A stretch of 34,846 bases of DNA from Chloroflexota bacterium (GTDB taxonomy: Bacteria; Chloroflexota; Anaerolineae; DTLA01). The stretch is from contig JACIWU010000029.1 of NCBI GenBank assembly GCA_014360805.1, positions 1 through 34,846 on the forward strand, written 5' to 3'. Below the pieces are notes generated by a model. It was not told the DNA's origin. It did no database searches and saw nothing but the letters and a program-made list of their open reading frames with translations. Position numbers and translations under genes: made by a program. Every line of letters begins with the position of its first letter. The stretch's first letter is position 1. Shown here one piece after another: positions 14,701-21,518 of the stretch.

Positions 14701-15350
14701 GCGTGTCGGTCGCCGGTGGCCGCGTAGAGTTCCATCAGGCGACGGTGGATGTCCTCGGCGAGGTCGTCGGTCTCCAGGTATCGTTTCGCGTACAGGATGG
14801 CGGCGTTCAGGTCTCCGCCAGATGTTCTCTCGTCAACCAGGGTCGCCAGCGTCCGCAGGTACAGGCCCTCGCACGCCCGCTGCTCCTGGGCTGCCCACGC
14901 TTCGTATTCGGGGCTACCCGGCAGGGAGAAACCCGCCAGGAAGGCCCCGCGGTAGAGGTCAACCGCATAGCGGAGTCCCTCAGCGGTCCCACTCTCTGCG
15001 CTTTGGCGAAAGGCTACTATGTCGCACCAGACCCGCCCTGCGTCCAACGCCACGCGGTCATTGGCGATGAGCAGCAGATTGGGATCGGGCAGGGCGCGGC
15101 GGAGGTGAGTGAGGAGATGGGTCAACTTTCGGCGCGCATCGCATTCGGGCGTGTCGGGCCAGAAGAGGAAGCAGAGGTGTTCGCGGGGTACGGGCTCCAG
15201 TCGCGCTGCGAGGCGGTAGAGGAGGGCGCGGGCCTGGCGGCGTGACAGGGCCAGGGTGCCACCGGCCCGGTCCGCTTGCGGGGGCCCTAACAGATAGACT
15301 CGCAAAACCGCGTTTGCAGGGACGAGTTCGCCCTGTGTTTGATTCCGCAT
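11781..15350 (-). CDS. SARP/AfsR-type transcriptional regulator with BTAD, AAA ATPase and TPR domains
   Basis: The 1189-residue protein has a winged-helix-type N-terminus (about 15-115), a bacterial transcriptional activator domain (about 120-255), a STAND/AAA ATPase and a TPR-rich C-terminus. The Walker A is G-E-A-G-V-G-K307-S and the Walker B-like motif is L-A-L-C-L-D-D-L. The TPR region runs from about 620 to 1180 with many A-L-x-x-x-x-x-A helices. Such proteins sense an effector through the TPR/ATPase part and activate transcription through the N-terminus. The ATG at 15350 has only a weak ribosome binding site. Likely targets are its own region and the four-gene operon downstream on the same strand (inference from position and the 11-bp-period repeats). 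Confidence 0.9.
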   Translation of the reverse strand: MRNQTQGELVPANAVLRVYLLGPPQADRAGGTLALSRRQARALLYRLAARLEPVPREHLCFLFWPDTPECDARRKLTHLLTHLRRALPDPNLLLIANDRVALDAGRVWCDIVAFRQSAESGTAEGLRYAVDLYRGAFLAGFSLPGSPEYEAWAAQEQRACEGLYLRTLATLVDERTSGGDLNAAILYAKRYLETDDLAEDIHRRLMELYAATGDRHAALRQFERCIAVLERELNVAPLPETREVYQAILAGQPPRHAPKRRMMALPRMDTPMLGRQDAMRRLEEAHRRASLGPGQVILISGEAGVGKSRLLHEFASRLSKRARVLIGFGHPETRTMPYHPIIQALRALFAPEPEASDAEAEPDSPTRGRPHGVSPVWLTEISRLLPELRGLYPDLPSPLPAQPEEARSRLFDALCKVMRDLAPLALCLDDLHHADSTTLDWLAHLGRQLGSSYLLVVGVYRSEEADVVSGLRHSLALTGALQELQLEGLDEEVVLKLFRHLAGTIPGDEVFARRLWKITGGNPFFVLETIRSLMQTGRMREALADADNLPLPETVVQAVDDRLRRLSPVARQVLQAAAIAGDTLSLDLVRLTAGRPELETMDGLDELVAQQLLVESRGAPQARPYRFHHELVRRVVYAGLAPTRRQLLHRRAGRALEQLEPTAAAALAHHFEAGGEFTKALQYHGLAARQAADMFAWNETEEHQTRMLALLDYLDPDRTRPESLAQRGRVLADRAHLRYVSGRLDERDADVQALAGLAEASGDSDLCLLATLHRTRYLNLAGQYVEAIGQAQATLQHIAPVPVPAPEPARSMLCQILVEIGFAHYLLGQPRQGLAALESALAIAGEKAGPEIRGPIAHNLGYIYLHTGDYAQALAYQQEAEACHRAAGDYNGVAWALLDMGLLHLKLGHSLEAQRWLSESLALARRIGARPAEAYARTYTAYWELHQGFYAIAAEHLRECVPLHLEMHQAHGAAAAEIGLGLALHHLGSNAEARRVLQSAVQRARAVSHRRRLAEALIALGLVEMEGEEKHTAQGLLAEAIDIARESECREHLAAGFAAQARAERHADNLVGALACAREAIRLAGEGSLPVGRMWGETEAGLALLAQGEAAAALEHTEQAVALAHLAHEAWIGSEEVYRAHARVLHTLGRGAEAHAYIQKADAVIRDKAHRIPNPQRRQAYLRFVNREA

Positions 15351-15432
15351 CGCGTAACTCTCACGGCGCTGTTCGGCACGGCGGCCACGCTCGGGCCTGT
15401 CGCTCGCACGGTGCGCGTGGACGCGCAGGATA

Positions 15433-15462
15433 AGTATAGCGTGTCCGCACCCAGTCGCGCAA
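15433..15462 (-). promoter_or_regulatory. Promoter of the SARP-type regulator gene
   Basis: On the minus strand TTGCGC (15462-15457), an 18-bp spacer and TATACT (15438-15433) lie about 85 bp upstream of the start codon. The two hexamers are identical to those of the divergent mobA promoter. The gap from 15351 to 15621 holds no gene. Confidence 0.5.
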
Positions 15463-15553
15463 ATGGCGCATGCGTGGATTCGGCTTCAGCCTGTTGGTGG
15501 GACCATCGGGCGGATACCTCAAACTATGGAACCGAATCGCCAAAGGCTGCAGG

Positions 15554-15582
15554 TTGCGCGTTGTGCGCACGTCAAGTATACT
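15554..15582 (+). promoter_or_regulatory. Promoter of mobA
   Basis: TTGCGC (15554-15559), a 17-bp spacer and TATACT (15577-15582; five of six consensus bases) lie 39 bp before the mobA start. It would drive the molybdenum-cofactor island on the plus strand. Confidence 0.6.
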
Positions 15583-15621
15583 GCCTGTGTTTGTTGATGT
15601 CGTCAAGTCTGCGAGGAAATT

Positions 15622-16227
15622 ATGCCAGATGTGTCGTGCGCTGTCCTTGCTGGCGGCGCAAGTTCCCGCTTCGGCAGGGACAAGGCGCTGGTACAACTGG
15701 GCGGTCAGACCCTGATTCAGCGTGTTGTTGAGCGGCTGGGCAGGGTGTCGGATGACGTGCTGATTGTGGGCAACCGCCTGGAGCGGTTTGCTGACATGGA
15801 TGTGCGCTTGGTTGAAGACCTGGTGAAGGGGGCCGGAGCGCTGGGCGGGGTTTACACGGCCGTGCAGGCTTGCCGTCATCCGCGCGTTTTATGCGTGGCG
15901 TGCGATATGCCGTTCCTGGATTTGAATCTCATTCGCTATATGTTCCTCATCTCCGCTGGGTACGATGTCGTCATGCCGTATGTGCGTGGGGAGGCAGAGC
16001 CGCTACACGCCATTTACAGCAAGACGTGCGTGGCTGCCATCAAGGCCGCTCTGGACGCGGGCGAGCGGCGGATTATCTCCTTCTTGGGGCAGGTGCGCGT
16101 CCGCGATGTTCGCGAGGATGAAATCCGGATACTGGATCCCGATTTGCGTTCGTTCTTCAACCTGAACGTTCCTGCGGATTTGACTCGCATGGAAGCCATC
16201 CTTGAGGAGCAGAAAACCGAAGCATAA
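15622..16227 (+). CDS. mobA: Molybdenum cofactor guanylyltransferase MobA
   Basis: The 201-residue protein begins with the nucleotidyltransferase motif L-A-G-G-A-S-S-R-F-G-R-D-K-A at about residues 9-22. It later has V-L-C-V-A-C-D-M-P-F, which holds the metal-binding Asp of the family. It transfers GMP from GTP to molybdopterin to make molybdopterin guanine dinucleotide. The L-A-G-G form of the motif is the MobA (GTP) version; CTP-using MocA has L-A-A-G. Length fits MobA. The ATG follows GAGGAAATT, and its own promoter lies upstream. It opens the molybdenum-cofactor island with moeA and mobB about 4-5 kb downstream on the same strand. Confidence 0.9.
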   Translation: MPDVSCAVLAGGASSRFGRDKALVQLGGQTLIQRVVERLGRVSDDVLIVGNRLERFADMDVRLVEDLVKGAGALGGVYTAVQACRHPRVLCVACDMPFLDLNLIRYMFLISAGYDVVMPYVRGEAEPLHAIYSKTCVAAIKAALDAGERRIISFLGQVRVRDVREDEIRILDPDLRSFFNLNVPADLTRMEAILEEQKTEA

Positions 16228-16239
16228 AGGGAGGTCATC

Positions 16240-16659
16240 GTGGCAAAAGAGGCAAGAGTGCGGTGGGTGAACGGGATGCAATTCGTGGGCGAGACCGGTT
16301 CGGGCCACGCCATCGTTCTGGATGCGCCGCCGCCCGGGGGCAGAAACACGGGTGCCAGTCCCATGGAACTCCTCCTCGTGGGGTTGGCAGGGTGCACGGC
16401 TATGGACGTGGTGAACATCCTCGGCAAGAAGCGCCAGCCGTTCCGCGGCGTGGAGGTGAGCGTGCAGGGCATGCAGCGCGAAGAGCCGCCCAATTACTAC
16501 ACCGATATCCATGTGGAATACGTCGTTTACGGCAAGGGCGTGTCCGAGAAGGCTGTGGAGCAGGCCATCGCGCTCTCCGAGGAGAAGTACTGCTCGGCGG
16601 CGGCGATGATGAACAAAGTGGCGAACATCACGACATCCTTCCGCATCGTGGAGGAGTGA
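16240..16659 (+). CDS. OsmC-family protein
   Basis: The 139-residue protein has the two OsmC/Ohr cysteines: one in V-G-L-A-G-C-T-A-M-D at the start of the central helix and one in E-K-Y-C-S-A-A-A-M. The family reduces organic hydroperoxides with these thiols; members of the YhfA-like branch have an undefined role. The start is GTG with an excellent GGGAGGT upstream. The gene sits 12 bp after mobA and 15 bp before the molybdenum hydroxylase gene, inside the same transcription unit. A role in protecting or sulfurating the molybdoenzyme is possible but only a guess from position. Confidence 0.85.
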   Translation: MAKEARVRWVNGMQFVGETGSGHAIVLDAPPPGGRNTGASPMELLLVGLAGCTAMDVVNILGKKRQPFRGVEVSVQGMQREEPPNYYTDIHVEYVVYGKGVSEKAVEQAIALSEEKYCSAAAMMNKVANITTSFRIVEE

Positions 16660-16674
16660 TAGGAGCGTGCATTC

Positions 16675-19449
16675 ATGCCGACCGTGAATCTGCGAGTCAA
16701 TGGCGACTGGCATGTGCTGGAGGTGGGCGACAAGGAGTCGCTGCTGGACGTGCTCCGCGAGCGCCTGCATTTGACCGGCACGAAGAATGGGTGCGGCGAA
16801 GGCCACTGCGGGGCCTGTACGGTGATCGTGGACGGCAAGGCGCGGCGAGCCTGCATCACGCGCGCCGCGCGGCTGGACGGGAGCACCGTGTGGACGGTTG
16901 AGGCGCTCGCGCAAGAGGGACACCTGCATCCGGTTCAGCAGGCGTTCGTGGCGACGGGCGCCATTCAGTGCGGGTTCTGCACGCCCGGGATGATCATGGC
17001 TGTTAAGGCTTTGTTGGATGAGAACCCCCGCCCGACGCGCGCAGAGATCAAGGAGGTCCTGAAGGGGAACCTGTGTCGCTGCACGGGATACGTGAAAATC
17101 ATTGAGGCCGTGGAACTGGCGGCGGATCTGCTGGCAGGGCGCGCTGCTGTGGAGTCGGTCAGCGGCGCGGGCGTGGGCAAATCGGTGGCGCGGCCCGACG
17201 CCGTGGCGAAGGCCACCGGCACGGCGCAATACGCCGCCGACCTGTTCTTTGACGGGATGCTGTACGGGGCAGTCCTGCGGAGCGAATACCCTCATGCGCG
17301 CATTCTCGGCATTGACGTGAGCCAGGCGCGCACTCTGCCGGGCGTCCATGCGGTGTTGACGGCGGCCGACGTTCCCGGGCGCAAGACGCACGGCCTTGTG
17401 GTGGACGATTGGCCGGTGTTCGCCTGGGACAAGGTGCGCTACGTGGGCGATGCGATTGCCGCTGTGGCCGCCGAGACGCCCGAGATTGCCCGAGCGGCGC
17501 TGGAGCGGATCCGCGTTGACTACGAGCCGCTGCCTGTCGTTACCGATCCGGTGGCCGCCCTGGAGGAAGGCGCGCCGCGCGTGCACGAGAAGGGCAATTT
17601 GGTCTCGGAGGCGAAGGTGCTGCGGGGAGACGCGGAAGAGGCCTTCCGTAACGCCGCCGTGGTGGTGGAGCAGGTGTATGAGACACCGTTCAATGAGCAC
17701 GCTTTTCTGGAGCCAGAGACCTCGGTGGCAGTTCTGCAGGAGGATGGCGGGATCACCGTGTACGTAGGCTCACAGATTCCGTTCTCGGATCGGGCGCAGG
17801 TGGCCGCGTCGCTGGCGCTTCCGCAGGAGAAGGTTCGCATCGTCCAGACGGCGGTCGGCGGGGCGTTTGGCGGCAAGGAGGACATCAGCACGCAGATTCA
17901 CGCCGCGTTGCTGGCCCAGGCAACCGGGCGGCCGGTCAAGTTGACCCTGTCGCGGCGCGAATCCATTCGGGTACATCCGAAGCGCCACGCGACGCGCATC
18001 TGGATGAAGACGGCTGCGGCGGCGGATGGTCGGCTGCTGGCGATGAAGGCGCGCATCTGGGGCGACACGGGGGCCTATGCGTCCTTGGGCCCGCACGTCA
18101 TAAAGCGGGCCGCTACCCATGCGTCTGGCCCCTACGAAATCCCCAATGTGGACATCATCTCCTACACCGTGTACACGAACAACCCACCCGCGGGCGCGTT
18201 CCGAGGGTTCGGCGCGACACAGGCCCATTTCGCCGCAGAGTGCCAGATGGATACTCTGGCAGAACGACTTGGGATTTCGCCGCTGGAACTGCGCAGGCGG
18301 AACGCGCTTCACGTGGGCGCGACAACGGCTGCCGGCCAGGTTCTGCGCGACAGCGTTGGCCTGCCCGATACGATAGAGCGCGCGGTGGCCGCCATTCCCG
18401 AAGCGCGCGTCCTGGGCGATTCGCGGCGGACGTGGCAGCGAGGCGGCCAGCATGGGCGCAAGGTGCGCGGTTGGGGCATGGCGTGCGCCTTCAAGAACGT
18501 TGGGTTGGGCGGCGGCGTGGCGGATTCAGCCGGGGCCGAGGTGGAGTTGTGCGAAGACGGCGCTTTGGAGGTGCGCATCGGCGCGGCGGAAGTGGGCCAG
18601 GGGCTGGTGAGCGTGGCCAGCCAAATCGTGGGCGAGGTCATGGGAGTGAAGCCCGAGGATATCCGGTTGGTCGTTGGTGATACGGCTTTGACGCCGGACG
18701 GAGGGGCCACGACTGCTTCGCGACAGACGTTCATCACTGGCAATGCCGTGCGGCTTGCGGCTCTGGACTTGAAAGCGCTCCTTGCGCAAACGGCAGCCGA
18801 GATGCTGGACTCGTCGCCAGATGCGGTGGAGTTCGTGGATGGCCAGGTCGTGAGCGGCGGGGTTCGCGTGAGCCTGCGTGCCCTTGCGGAAGCGGCGCGC
18901 AAGGAAGGCCGCCGCCCTGTGGTGCGCCGCGTCTATACGCCGCCACGCACTGTGCCCTTGGGGCAGGAAGGCGATGTGCATTTCGCCTACGGGTATGCGA
19001 CGCAGGTGGCCGAGGTGGAGGTGGATTTGGACACGGGGGATGTCCGCGTGCTTCGCGTGGCCGCGGCTCATGATGTGGGCAAGGCCATCAACCCCAAGGC
19101 GGTGCGGGGGCAAATAGAGGGCGGCGTGGTGATGGGCATTGGCCTGGCGCTGAAAGAGGAATTGGTCCTCAACGAGGGCAGGATTGTGTCGGACACGCTG
19201 GCGAAATACAAGATTCCCACGGTTGACGATGTGCCCGAGATCATCCCGATTCTGGTGGAGGCGCCTGCGACAGAAGGCCCGTTCGGTGCCAAAGGCGTGG
19301 GCGAGATTCCTTCCATCGCCACCGTGCCGGCCATTGCGAATGCCATCTACGATGCGACCGGCGTGCGACTCACCCGCGTCCCGATTCGCAAGGAGCACCT
19401 GCGCGAGGCGATTCGTGCGAAGTTGGGTGGCGAGTCTCGGATAATATAA
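16675..19449 (+). CDS. One-chain molybdenum hydroxylase (xanthine dehydrogenase/aldehyde oxidoreductase family)
   Basis: The 924-residue protein fuses a two-cluster 2Fe-2S domain (about 1-155) to the molybdopterin large subunit. Cluster cysteines are C40, C45, C48 and C60, then C99, C102, C134 and C136; the first four match the numbering of Desulfovibrio gigas aldehyde oxidoreductase. The large part shows G-G-A-F-G-G-K-E, P-A-G-A-F-R-G-F-G-A and the active-site Glu877 in G-V-G-E. There is no FAD domain and no separate FAD subunit gene beside it, so it resembles the one-chain Mop-type aldehyde oxidoreductases and would pass electrons to a ferredoxin or flavodoxin. Purine substrates are possible given the deaminase downstream, but the sequence alone does not decide between aldehyde and purine. 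Confidence 0.85.
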   Translation: MPTVNLRVNGDWHVLEVGDKESLLDVLRERLHLTGTKNGCGEGHCGACTVIVDGKARRACITRAARLDGSTVWTVEALAQEGHLHPVQQAFVATGAIQCGFCTPGMIMAVKALLDENPRPTRAEIKEVLKGNLCRCTGYVKIIEAVELAADLLAGRAAVESVSGAGVGKSVARPDAVAKATGTAQYAADLFFDGMLYGAVLRSEYPHARILGIDVSQARTLPGVHAVLTAADVPGRKTHGLVVDDWPVFAWDKVRYVGDAIAAVAAETPEIARAALERIRVDYEPLPVVTDPVAALEEGAPRVHEKGNLVSEAKVLRGDAEEAFRNAAVVVEQVYETPFNEHAFLEPETSVAVLQEDGGITVYVGSQIPFSDRAQVAASLALPQEKVRIVQTAVGGAFGGKEDISTQIHAALLAQATGRPVKLTLSRRESIRVHPKRHATRIWMKTAAAADGRLLAMKARIWGDTGAYASLGPHVIKRAATHASGPYEIPNVDIISYTVYTNNPPAGAFRGFGATQAHFAAECQMDTLAERLGISPLELRRRNALHVGATTAAGQVLRDSVGLPDTIERAVAAIPEARVLGDSRRTWQRGGQHGRKVRGWGMACAFKNVGLGGGVADSAGAEVELCEDGALEVRIGAAEVGQGLVSVASQIVGEVMGVKPEDIRLVVGDTALTPDGGATTASRQTFITGNAVRLAALDLKALLAQTAAEMLDSSPDAVEFVDGQVVSGGVRVSLRALAEAARKEGRRPVVRRVYTPPRTVPLGQEGDVHFAYGYATQVAEVEVDLDTGDVRVLRVAAAHDVGKAINPKAVRGQIEGGVVMGIGLALKEELVLNEGRIVSDTLAKYKIPTVDDVPEIIPILVEAPATEGPFGAKGVGEIPSIATVPAIANAIYDATGVRLTRVPIRKEHLREAIRAKLGGESRII

Positions 19450-19450
19450 T
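19423..19450 (+). promoter_or_regulatory. Possible internal promoter of moeA
   Basis: A perfect -10 TATAAT (19445-19450) overlaps the stop of the hydroxylase gene. The -35 is weak (TTGGGT, 19423-19428, 16-bp spacer). The predicted transcription start near 19457 falls after an ATG at 19449 and so supports the moeA start at 19470. Confidence 0.4.
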
Positions 19451-19469
19451 GTTCTTGGGGGTACAGTGC

Positions 19470-20723
19470 ATGATTGCAGTTGAAGAAGCCTACGAAAGGA
19501 TTATGCAGGCCTTCCATCCTTTGGAAGCGGAAAAAGTGTCGCTGTGGGATGGGCTGGGCCGGGTGCTTGCCGAGGATGTGTATGCGGATGTCAACATCCC
19601 GCCGTTCGCGAACTCGGCCATGGATGGTTACGCCGTGCGTGCCGCGGATACGGCGGGCGCAACGCGAGAGAGCCCCGTGTGCCTCAAGGTGAAGGGCACC
19701 CTGGCCGCAGGACAGTCTCCGGATCAGGCGGTGGAGCCGGGGACTGCGATCCGAATCATGACGGGCGCGCCGATGCCGCCGGGGGCCGATGCCGTCGTAC
19801 GGTTTGAGAACACGTCGGAGGGCAAGGGGAACGCGCGGATGACCGGAACAGTGCATGAGGACGAGGTAGCGATTTACGAGCCGGTCGCCGTGAATGAGAA
19901 CGTGCGCCCCGCGGGCGAAGACATCCGCGCCGGCGAGAGGGTGCTGGCCAGTGGCACCGAGTTGCGCCCTGCCGAGTTGGGGGTGCTGGCCTCGGTGGGA
20001 CGGGTGGAGTTTCTGGCCTACCGTCGGCCGCGGGTGGCGGTGCTGGCGACCGGCGATGAGTTAGTGGAGCCAAACGAGCCGCTGACGCCTGGCAAGATTC
20101 GCAACTCCAACCTGTACACGAACGCGGCGCTGGTGCAGAAGTATGGCGGAATCCCAATACCCCTGGGCATCGCCCGCGATACGGTGGAAGATCTGACGGC
20201 GAAACTCCGGCGGGCGATAGACCTGAAGGTTGACCTCATTCTGACGTCGGCCGGGGTGTCCGTGGGGGAGTACGATGTGGTGAAGGACGTGCTGAACTCG
20301 CTGGGGCAGATTGACTTCTGGCAGGTGCGCATGAAGCCCGGCAAGCCGCTGGCTTTCGGCTATATCCAGGGCATCCCGCTCATCGGCTTTCCGGGGAATC
20401 CGGTTTCGTCCATGGTCTCGTTTGAGCGATTTGCCCGGCCAGCCATCCTCAAGATGCAGGGGAAGCGCAAACTGCGCAAGCCGGTCATCCGCGCAATCCT
20501 GCGCGAGGACGTGAAAGGGGGCGACCGCCGCGAGTTCAAGCGGGCCATTGTGGAAAGGGTTGGCGATGCCTACTACGCGCGCTTGACGGGTGATCAAGGT
20601 TCTGGAATCCTTACGTCCATGGTAAAGGCCAACGGCTTGGCGATCATTCCCGAGGGTACGAAGGTGGTCCGCGCGGGCGAGGAAGTCACCGTGGAAATGC
20701 TGGATTGGCCCGAGGAGGAATAG
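19470..20723 (+). CDS. moeA: Molybdopterin molybdenumtransferase MoeA
   Basis: The 417-residue protein has the usual MoeA course: N-terminal S/V-E-E-A-x-x-R-I, then P-P-F-A-N-S-A-M-D-G-Y-A-V-R, the G-T-A-I-R-I-M-T-G-A-P-M-P stretch, and the MoCF-BD domain with T-S-A-G-V-S-V-G-E-Y-D and G-F-P-G-N-P-V-S. The enzyme inserts molybdate into adenylated molybdopterin. The start at 19470 (M-I-A-V-E-E-A) matches the family and has T-T-G-G-G-G-G upstream; an in-frame ATG at 19449 overlaps the previous stop and the TATAAT. The gene ends 2 bp before the mobB start, so moeA and mobB are coupled. Confidence 0.93.
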   Translation: MIAVEEAYERIMQAFHPLEAEKVSLWDGLGRVLAEDVYADVNIPPFANSAMDGYAVRAADTAGATRESPVCLKVKGTLAAGQSPDQAVEPGTAIRIMTGAPMPPGADAVVRFENTSEGKGNARMTGTVHEDEVAIYEPVAVNENVRPAGEDIRAGERVLASGTELRPAELGVLASVGRVEFLAYRRPRVAVLATGDELVEPNEPLTPGKIRNSNLYTNAALVQKYGGIPIPLGIARDTVEDLTAKLRRAIDLKVDLILTSAGVSVGEYDVVKDVLNSLGQIDFWQVRMKPGKPLAFGYIQGIPLIGFPGNPVSSMVSFERFARPAILKMQGKRKLRKPVIRAILREDVKGGDRREFKRAIVERVGDAYYARLTGDQGSGILTSMVKANGLAIIPEGTKVVRAGEEVTVEMLDWPEEE

Positions 20724-20725
20724 CC

Positions 20726-21250
20726 GTGGGCAAGCCGCCAGTGGTCTCCATTGTGGGCATTTCCAACGTGGGGAAGACAACCCTGATGGTGAAACTGATC
20801 CGCGAACTGAAGCGGCGGGGCTACCGCGTGGCGACGATCAAGCACGACGTGCATGGGTTCCAGATGGACACGCCGGGCAAAGACTCGTGGAAGCACGCGG
20901 AGGCCGGCAGCGATTGTGTCGTAGTGGCGTCGCCGAAGGGGCTGGCCATGATCCGCCGCCTGGAGCACGAGTTGTCTCTGGATGAGATTGTGGAAACATT
21001 GCCGGATGTGGACATTGTGTTGACCGAGGGCTACAAGCGGGGCAACAAGCCGAAGATAGAAGTCTCGCGCGCAGCAAGAGGGACGAACCTGCTCTGCACG
21101 GAGGGGGAACTGATCGCCTTGGCGACGGATCAGAAACACGATATACGTGTGCCACAGTTTGACTTGGATGATGCGACGGGCCTTGTGGACCTTCTTGAGC
21201 GGCTTTACCTCCAAGATAAGAGGCAGACTGCTGGGGGAGGTGGAAGATGA
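20726..21250 (+). CDS. mobB: Molybdopterin-guanine dinucleotide biosynthesis protein MobB
   Basis: The 174-residue P-loop protein has G-I-S-N-V-G-K-T-T near the N-terminus, then the G-Y-R-V-A-T-I-K-H-D-V-H-G and T-E-G-Y-K-R motifs typical of MobB. MobB binds GTP and assists MobA and MoeA in cofactor delivery. The start is set at GTG 20726 because GAGGAGG precedes it and the codons before it code for the ribosome binding site itself. It begins 2 bp after the moeA stop. Its own stop overlaps the next gene's ATG (ATGA). Confidence 0.92.
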   Translation: MGKPPVVSIVGISNVGKTTLMVKLIRELKRRGYRVATIKHDVHGFQMDTPGKDSWKHAEAGSDCVVVASPKGLAMIRRLEHELSLDEIVETLPDVDIVLTEGYKRGNKPKIEVSRAARGTNLLCTEGELIALATDQKHDIRVPQFDLDDATGLVDLLERLYLQDKRQTAGGGGR

Positions 21251-21468
21251 CACGAGTGCGTTGCTTGAACAGGCGGTGCACGCTCAACGAACGGGGCACT
21301 TGTAGCGCGTCGGAGATTGATTTGGACCACGACGGGCAGTGCGAGACCGCCGAAGAGATTCCAGAGGACGAAGAGGATTTGGTCTCTCCCCTGGATGAGG
21401 AGGACCTGGACGACTGGGACGAAGAGGAAGAAGAGGACGAAGAAGACTGGGACGATGAGCCGTTCTAG
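21247..21468 (+). CDS. Small four-cysteine protein with acidic tail (DUF1540-like)
   Basis: The 73-residue protein has two parts. Residues 4-33 hold C6-x4-C11-x7-C19-x12-C32, which looks like a single small metal-binding unit of the DUF1540 type (R-C-L-N-R-R-C...G-T-C...G-Q-C). From about residue 36 the chain is almost only Asp and Glu with a few Trp. The acidic tail could bind a cation or a basic protein surface. ATGA overlap with mobB and GGAGG upstream show it is translated from the same operon. A metal-handling or chaperone role beside the molybdenum genes is inference from place and charge. Confidence 0.75.
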   Translation: MTRVRCLNRRCTLNERGTCSASEIDLDHDGQCETAEEIPEDEEDLVSPLDEEDLDDWDEEEEEDEEDWDDEPF

Positions 21469-21518
21469 CATGCCGCCCTGGTTTTGACGGCGTGCATTCT
21501 GCCGAAGGAGACGACCTA

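Noticed and set aside
16003-17700. 565-codon antisense open frame over mobA, osmC and the hydroxylase
   Set aside because: It covers three genes with conserved catalytic residues; the translated chain is low-complexity His/Arg/Leu and has no ribosome binding site that fits.
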